Source of the DNA: Cryptomeria japonica
Taxonomy: Eukaryota > Streptophyta > Pinopsida > Cupressales > Cupressaceae
Assembly (NCBI RefSeq): GCF_030272615.1
Contig: NC_081412.1
Location: 546,974,202-547,038,201 of the forward strand
Direction of reading: 5' to 3'
DNA length: 64,000 bases
The notes under the pieces were generated by a model, which did no database searches, was not told where the DNA came from, and saw only the letters and a list, made by a program, of their open reading frames with translations. Position 1 is the first letter of the stretch. Every line of letters starts with the position of its first letter. Shown piece by piece: positions 60,651 to 64,000 of this stretch. Both the position numbers and the translations under genes were made by a program.

Positions 60651-61963
60651 AAGATAAAGATAGTGAGATACGGATCTAAAGAATGCTAATAGGAGCATGT
60701 TGATTACTTAAATTTGACTAAGTATGAAATTCAATATGATCCTCTAAAAACTAGAATCTACATTATAACTCCTATAGAGTTGAAACTAATCTCAAACATC
60801 CTACCAATATATACATGAAATATAACTTAAAGTATAAGAATGTGACTTATACTTAAATGTTATATTTCATGTATATATTCTCCTCTAAGGATGGGTATAA
60901 CTTATGCCCAAGTTGAAAAATTTGCATCACAAAACCTTCAAATTGGACAATGCAGGATATTTGGCGCTCGCCAAATGAGAAAAGTTGACTTTTCTCATTT
61001 AGAGCACCAAATGGGAAAAGTCAATTTTTTTCATTTGGAAAGTGCCAAATAGGGCAAGCACCATATTTGGTGCTTGCCAAATGGTCTGCATTGGAAACCA
61101 CCAACCCTTTGGGTTGGATTGTACTTGGGCATCCAACCCAAAGGGTTGGATGACCATTTCAGGCCTGAGACATGTTTTTAACAGAAGATTAGAAAAATTT
61201 CACATATTTTTGGCCATGCTCTCCATCAGGTTTGCACATGTTTCAATAAAACTTTTTAAAAAAACCATAGAGACCTCGATCTCTCTCTTAGCTATCTAAG
61301 CATGTAATTCATTTCACATTTTGATTTCATTAAGGCTTTCATCTATAATTTCTTTTGTTAGCGTGTCCGTTTTTGGTCAAAAACCAACATGCACTATTTT
61401 GGGTATATTTTTTTACACGTTCATCAGGTTTTGAGGAAACTTACATTTTTAGAGGCTAGACTCCATTCTACACAATTTTTAAAAAAATTGATTTTTGATT
61501 AGTTATCAATGATTTTAGGGAGGAGCATGCTCAAATTTTTGTTTTTTAGGATGTGTCCACTTTGAAAATTAGTAAAACATCATATACTCATTAAAAAATT
61601 AGCTAAAAAATCTGGCATAAACTACAAGGTGTTAGCTAATTTCTCACCGAAGTGATTTTAAAAATTCAAAAAAAAAGTTAACATTTTAGGGGGGGCACAA
61701 CAGATGCTATGTTATGTTTTTTGCATAAAAATAGGACCACTTTTTGTGGCCCCCCTTTTTAAGCCCTTAATCTCCACCATTTTCAAAACAAATTAGTAGT
61801 TTAGAAAGTAGACTCGAAACACTTTGACTCTTGTTCTTGTTGCATCTTCAAATTTGGAGTGTAACTATCTTCAATTTGTCGTTGAAATTTAGACTTTGTT
61901 GATTCCAAAAAAAAGTGGCATCGTAAGACCCCCTTTTGGTACCACAAATTGGTGCACATACCC
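60651..61963 (-). repeat. Element F right arm: unique stretch, palindromes and terminal inverted repeat
   Basis: Mirror of 42484-43009: AGATACGGATCTAAAG, the ATCCTCTAAAAACTAGAATC stretch, ATTTGGCGCTCGCCAAAT palindromes at 60958-61085, and the GGGTTGGAT inverted pair at 61110-61152. A further 750 bases (about 61170-61915) have no counterpart on the left; I see no gene in them. The terminal repeat is at about 61917-61963. Confidence 0.6.
60807..60879. repeat. Hairpin: inverted repeat with about 30-bp arms
   Basis: AATATATACATGAAATATAA on one side and TTATATTTCATGTATATATT on the other, about 10 bases apart at the centre. The left arm of F has only one side of this sequence (near 42870-42890), so the hairpin is a local duplication in the right arm or a loss on the left. 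Confidence 0.7.
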
Positions 61964-62638
61964 ACATTGAATATCTTGTATTGTAAGCTGACATAAGGCA
62001 TATTGTTTGTAAAGGGTATATAAGTCAGTCCGTTAGGTCATTTTGATATAAGACAGGGATATATGACAAGGACGTAGTAGAACAAGGTGATGCAAAGGAT
62101 ATGTATGTAGGTCATTTGTATGTGAATTTAATATCATGTTATGATCAGTAGATGGTTTGTAAAGCATTCTTGGAGGTAAGGAGATACTAGTAGAAGGATT
62201 CAGGGTTTATGAACTAGTACAAAGAAGAACATTAACCATAACTCTTTTTGGCATTGCAGATGCATTTTGTGAGTTCACCAGTACTGTTTTATCTCACCAG
62301 AAGTTTGTAGTCAATGATGCTCTTTTGTGTTGAGAAGTGTGCTCTAGGCAGTGTGCCTTTCTGCATGTGCAGGCCCCCATGCTATGTAATATCTTTCATA
62401 TGGCTAGTGAATTGATATTGTGGTTCACAAATTCCACCGTGGTTTTTCCTCTTTGAGGTTTTCCATGTACAAAATATGTGTGTTATGGTGTTCATTCATG
62501 TGGTTGGTTTATTTACTTCATGTTATATGTTTCTTCATTTACCGGTTTATATGTGTATGTTATAATAACATAAAATTATATGTTACTGACATAACACCGA
62601 TTCACCCCCCCCCCTCTCAATGTTCTTGGATTCTAACA
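61964..62638 (+). repeat. Element A 3' LTR, right piece
   Basis: It resumes ACATTGAATATCTTG, matching 14123 onward, then continues past the site where B hit the other LTR. It ends TTCTAACA after the GATTCACCCCCC block. AAAAC follows, the target duplication shared with 13888-13892. Confidence 0.8.
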
Positions 62639-62643
62639 AAAAC

Positions 62644-63819
62644 AACCTCCCAAGTGTGGGACTTGCAAAAGTGAGGTTGAGTCTCTATAGAAGGCCAACT
62701 TCCTTTCCAAACTGAGATGCAAATGTTGGACCAACCCAACATAGATAAATCCTAATCTAATGACTCTAATAGGGAAAAGGGAGAAAGAGGGAATTCAAGA
62801 AAGAAGGGAAATAAGGTTTGCACCTAGACTGAAATATGATCTTCCTACTTGTAACTGCACAAGACATCAATGAAAATTAACCAAGAATATGCACAACTTT
62901 CTATTCTAGTTAGTTTCCCAAATCATGAGTGGAGATTGTAATTCTTATGAAAATCAAAAGGAGATGCACTTAGCGCATAGATGAATTTATAAGAGGGGTC
63001 AACACAGTCACACATACTCAGAAAATAGAAAAGAAATCATTTAGATAAAAAGGTAAAAAATATTACACAAGTTAACCAAACTAAAAGTAGGCAAGATAGC
63101 TAATTTGATTAATGCAAAGGCAAGCCATTTTTTTACGATTACAGAAAAAAAAAAAAATTTCTATAGAAGAAAGAAAGAAGATCCTAAGGAAATATACAAA
63201 AATTGCCTTTATAGTTGAGGCATAACAAAAAATTAAATCACAACTGAAACCCTAAACCTCCTAGGGTTAGGTTACAAAAATATCTGCAAGAGGAAGGATC
63301 AGGTCAATAGGAAGGATTTGACAACATGCAAGATCTCCTTTGTGAGTGTCTAAGATCTGGGAGGAAACAAAACTACCTTGTTGATGAAGCAACCCCTACA
63401 CATAAGCACGGTTGAGTAAACTCCTAGGCAAAAAAGTCTTTGATCTACAATGAATGAGCATGGATTATGTCTAAGAATGATCCACACAATCCAATATGGA
63501 GTAATGGCAAAGGAATCTGACAACTGCATTGAATTCTGATTGGATTTGGGCTGCCAATGAGCTAAGCAAATTGCCTCAACTATCTAGTCGACAACCACTA
63601 TACAAGGAGTATTTAAATGTTAATGGCCTCCACAAGTTTTAATGCTAGACATCAATCTAAGATCTTATGCAAAGATGGACGCACAAGATCTCACCATATT
63701 CACGCTCAAAAGCTTAATGTAGAAATTAAGTCGCCACCATATGATGGAGTTCCAAGTAATGATCAATGGTGGAGATTGCATCAAAAAAGGGTCAGGCCCA
63801 CCACGTCTTCATCGCCACT
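62644..63819 (-). repeat. Element E 5' LTR, right piece
   Basis: It resumes at AACCTCCCAAGTG, matching 9771 onward of the intact LTR, and runs collinear to the end (CGCCACT here versus TCCACA in the intact copy). The telomere-like box recurs near 63248 as AAACCCTAAACC. The flank GTTGT follows at 63820. The frame 63617-63889 has no recognisable domain. Confidence 0.75.
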
Positions 63820-63824
63820 GTTGT

Positions 63825-64000
63825 TCTCAAATTCTAATTCCCTCCTATTCCTCTCTATAAGAAAATTTAATAACTCTATTTTCATATGAAGAGGACACCA
63901 AGAAATAGAATTCCAGACTAACATATAACAAGGTTTCAACAAAACCTTCTACACTTTGAACTTATCCGAAGCTCAGGTGGGTATACCTTTTGTGAATACT
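63825..64000. other. Right flank of the nested block
   Basis: DNA into which element E inserted. AT-rich, no gene or motif recognised. Its continuation on the other side is the region left of 9699. Confidence 0.4.

Overview
The window reads as a piece of a very large, repeat-dominated land-plant nuclear genome. The size and depth of nesting and the element types suggest a gymnosperm such as a conifer, but nothing here proves the taxon. I found no host gene, rRNA or tRNA gene, organelle insert or CRISPR array. Almost every base I can assign belongs to a transposable element. Nearly all coding regions are broken by stops and frameshifts, and many of the stops are TAG.

Layout. 1-3837: a decayed Ty3/gypsy gag-protease-linker fragment on the minus strand, with a G-patch-like segment. 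3838-7040: anonymous AT-rich DNA that may include LTR material. 7044-7450: a duplicated SINE-like unit with Pol III A-box and B-box matches. 7441-9650: a decayed L1-type LINE reverse transcriptase on the plus strand. 9704-63819: one nested block that I could resolve from matching LTRs and target-site duplications (TSDs).

Nesting of the block, oldest outside. Element E is a pol-less Ty3/gypsy element (minus, 9704-63819, TSD GTTGT). Its 5' LTR is split by element A (plus, 13893-62638), a copia-type non-autonomous element whose pol is replaced by a roughly 1,000-codon cargo ORF. Both LTRs of A are split in turn. Element B sits in A's 5' LTR (minus, 14317-36876); it is a Tat-like Ty3/gypsy element with 4.9-kb LTRs that themselves carry an ORF. 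Element C, an ordinary Ty1/copia element (minus, 28603-35203, TSD GGGTA), sits in B's 5' LTR. Element F sits in A's 3' LTR (about 42484-61963); it is a 19.5-kb foldback-like structure with mirror-image arms. Each arm holds a terminal inverted repeat, ATTTGG-type palindromes, a pyrimidine-rich (in the right arm purine-rich) tract and an array of a 20-bp unit. F is itself hit by copia element D (minus, 48416-55842, TSD ATGGT) and by an LTR-like insert G (44645-46164). Rough hand counts of LTR mismatches (E and A over 10%, D about 7%, B 3-4%, C about 2%) agree with the nesting order.

How the parts relate. A and the autonomous-type element D share almost the same junction at the 3' LTR (polypurine tract plus LTR start), the same initiator-Met primer-binding site and a similar 3' LTR end. 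A was therefore probably moved by D-type copia machinery. The cargo protein of A and the LTR-encoded protein of B share a stretch that looks homologous, so one protein family appears to ride on two unrelated LTR retrotransposon types. Element F has no visible transposase; its arms are built from short repeats in the manner of foldback elements. These three points are the most unusual content of the window. Boundaries come from reading the sequence by eye; divergence values are approximate hand counts.
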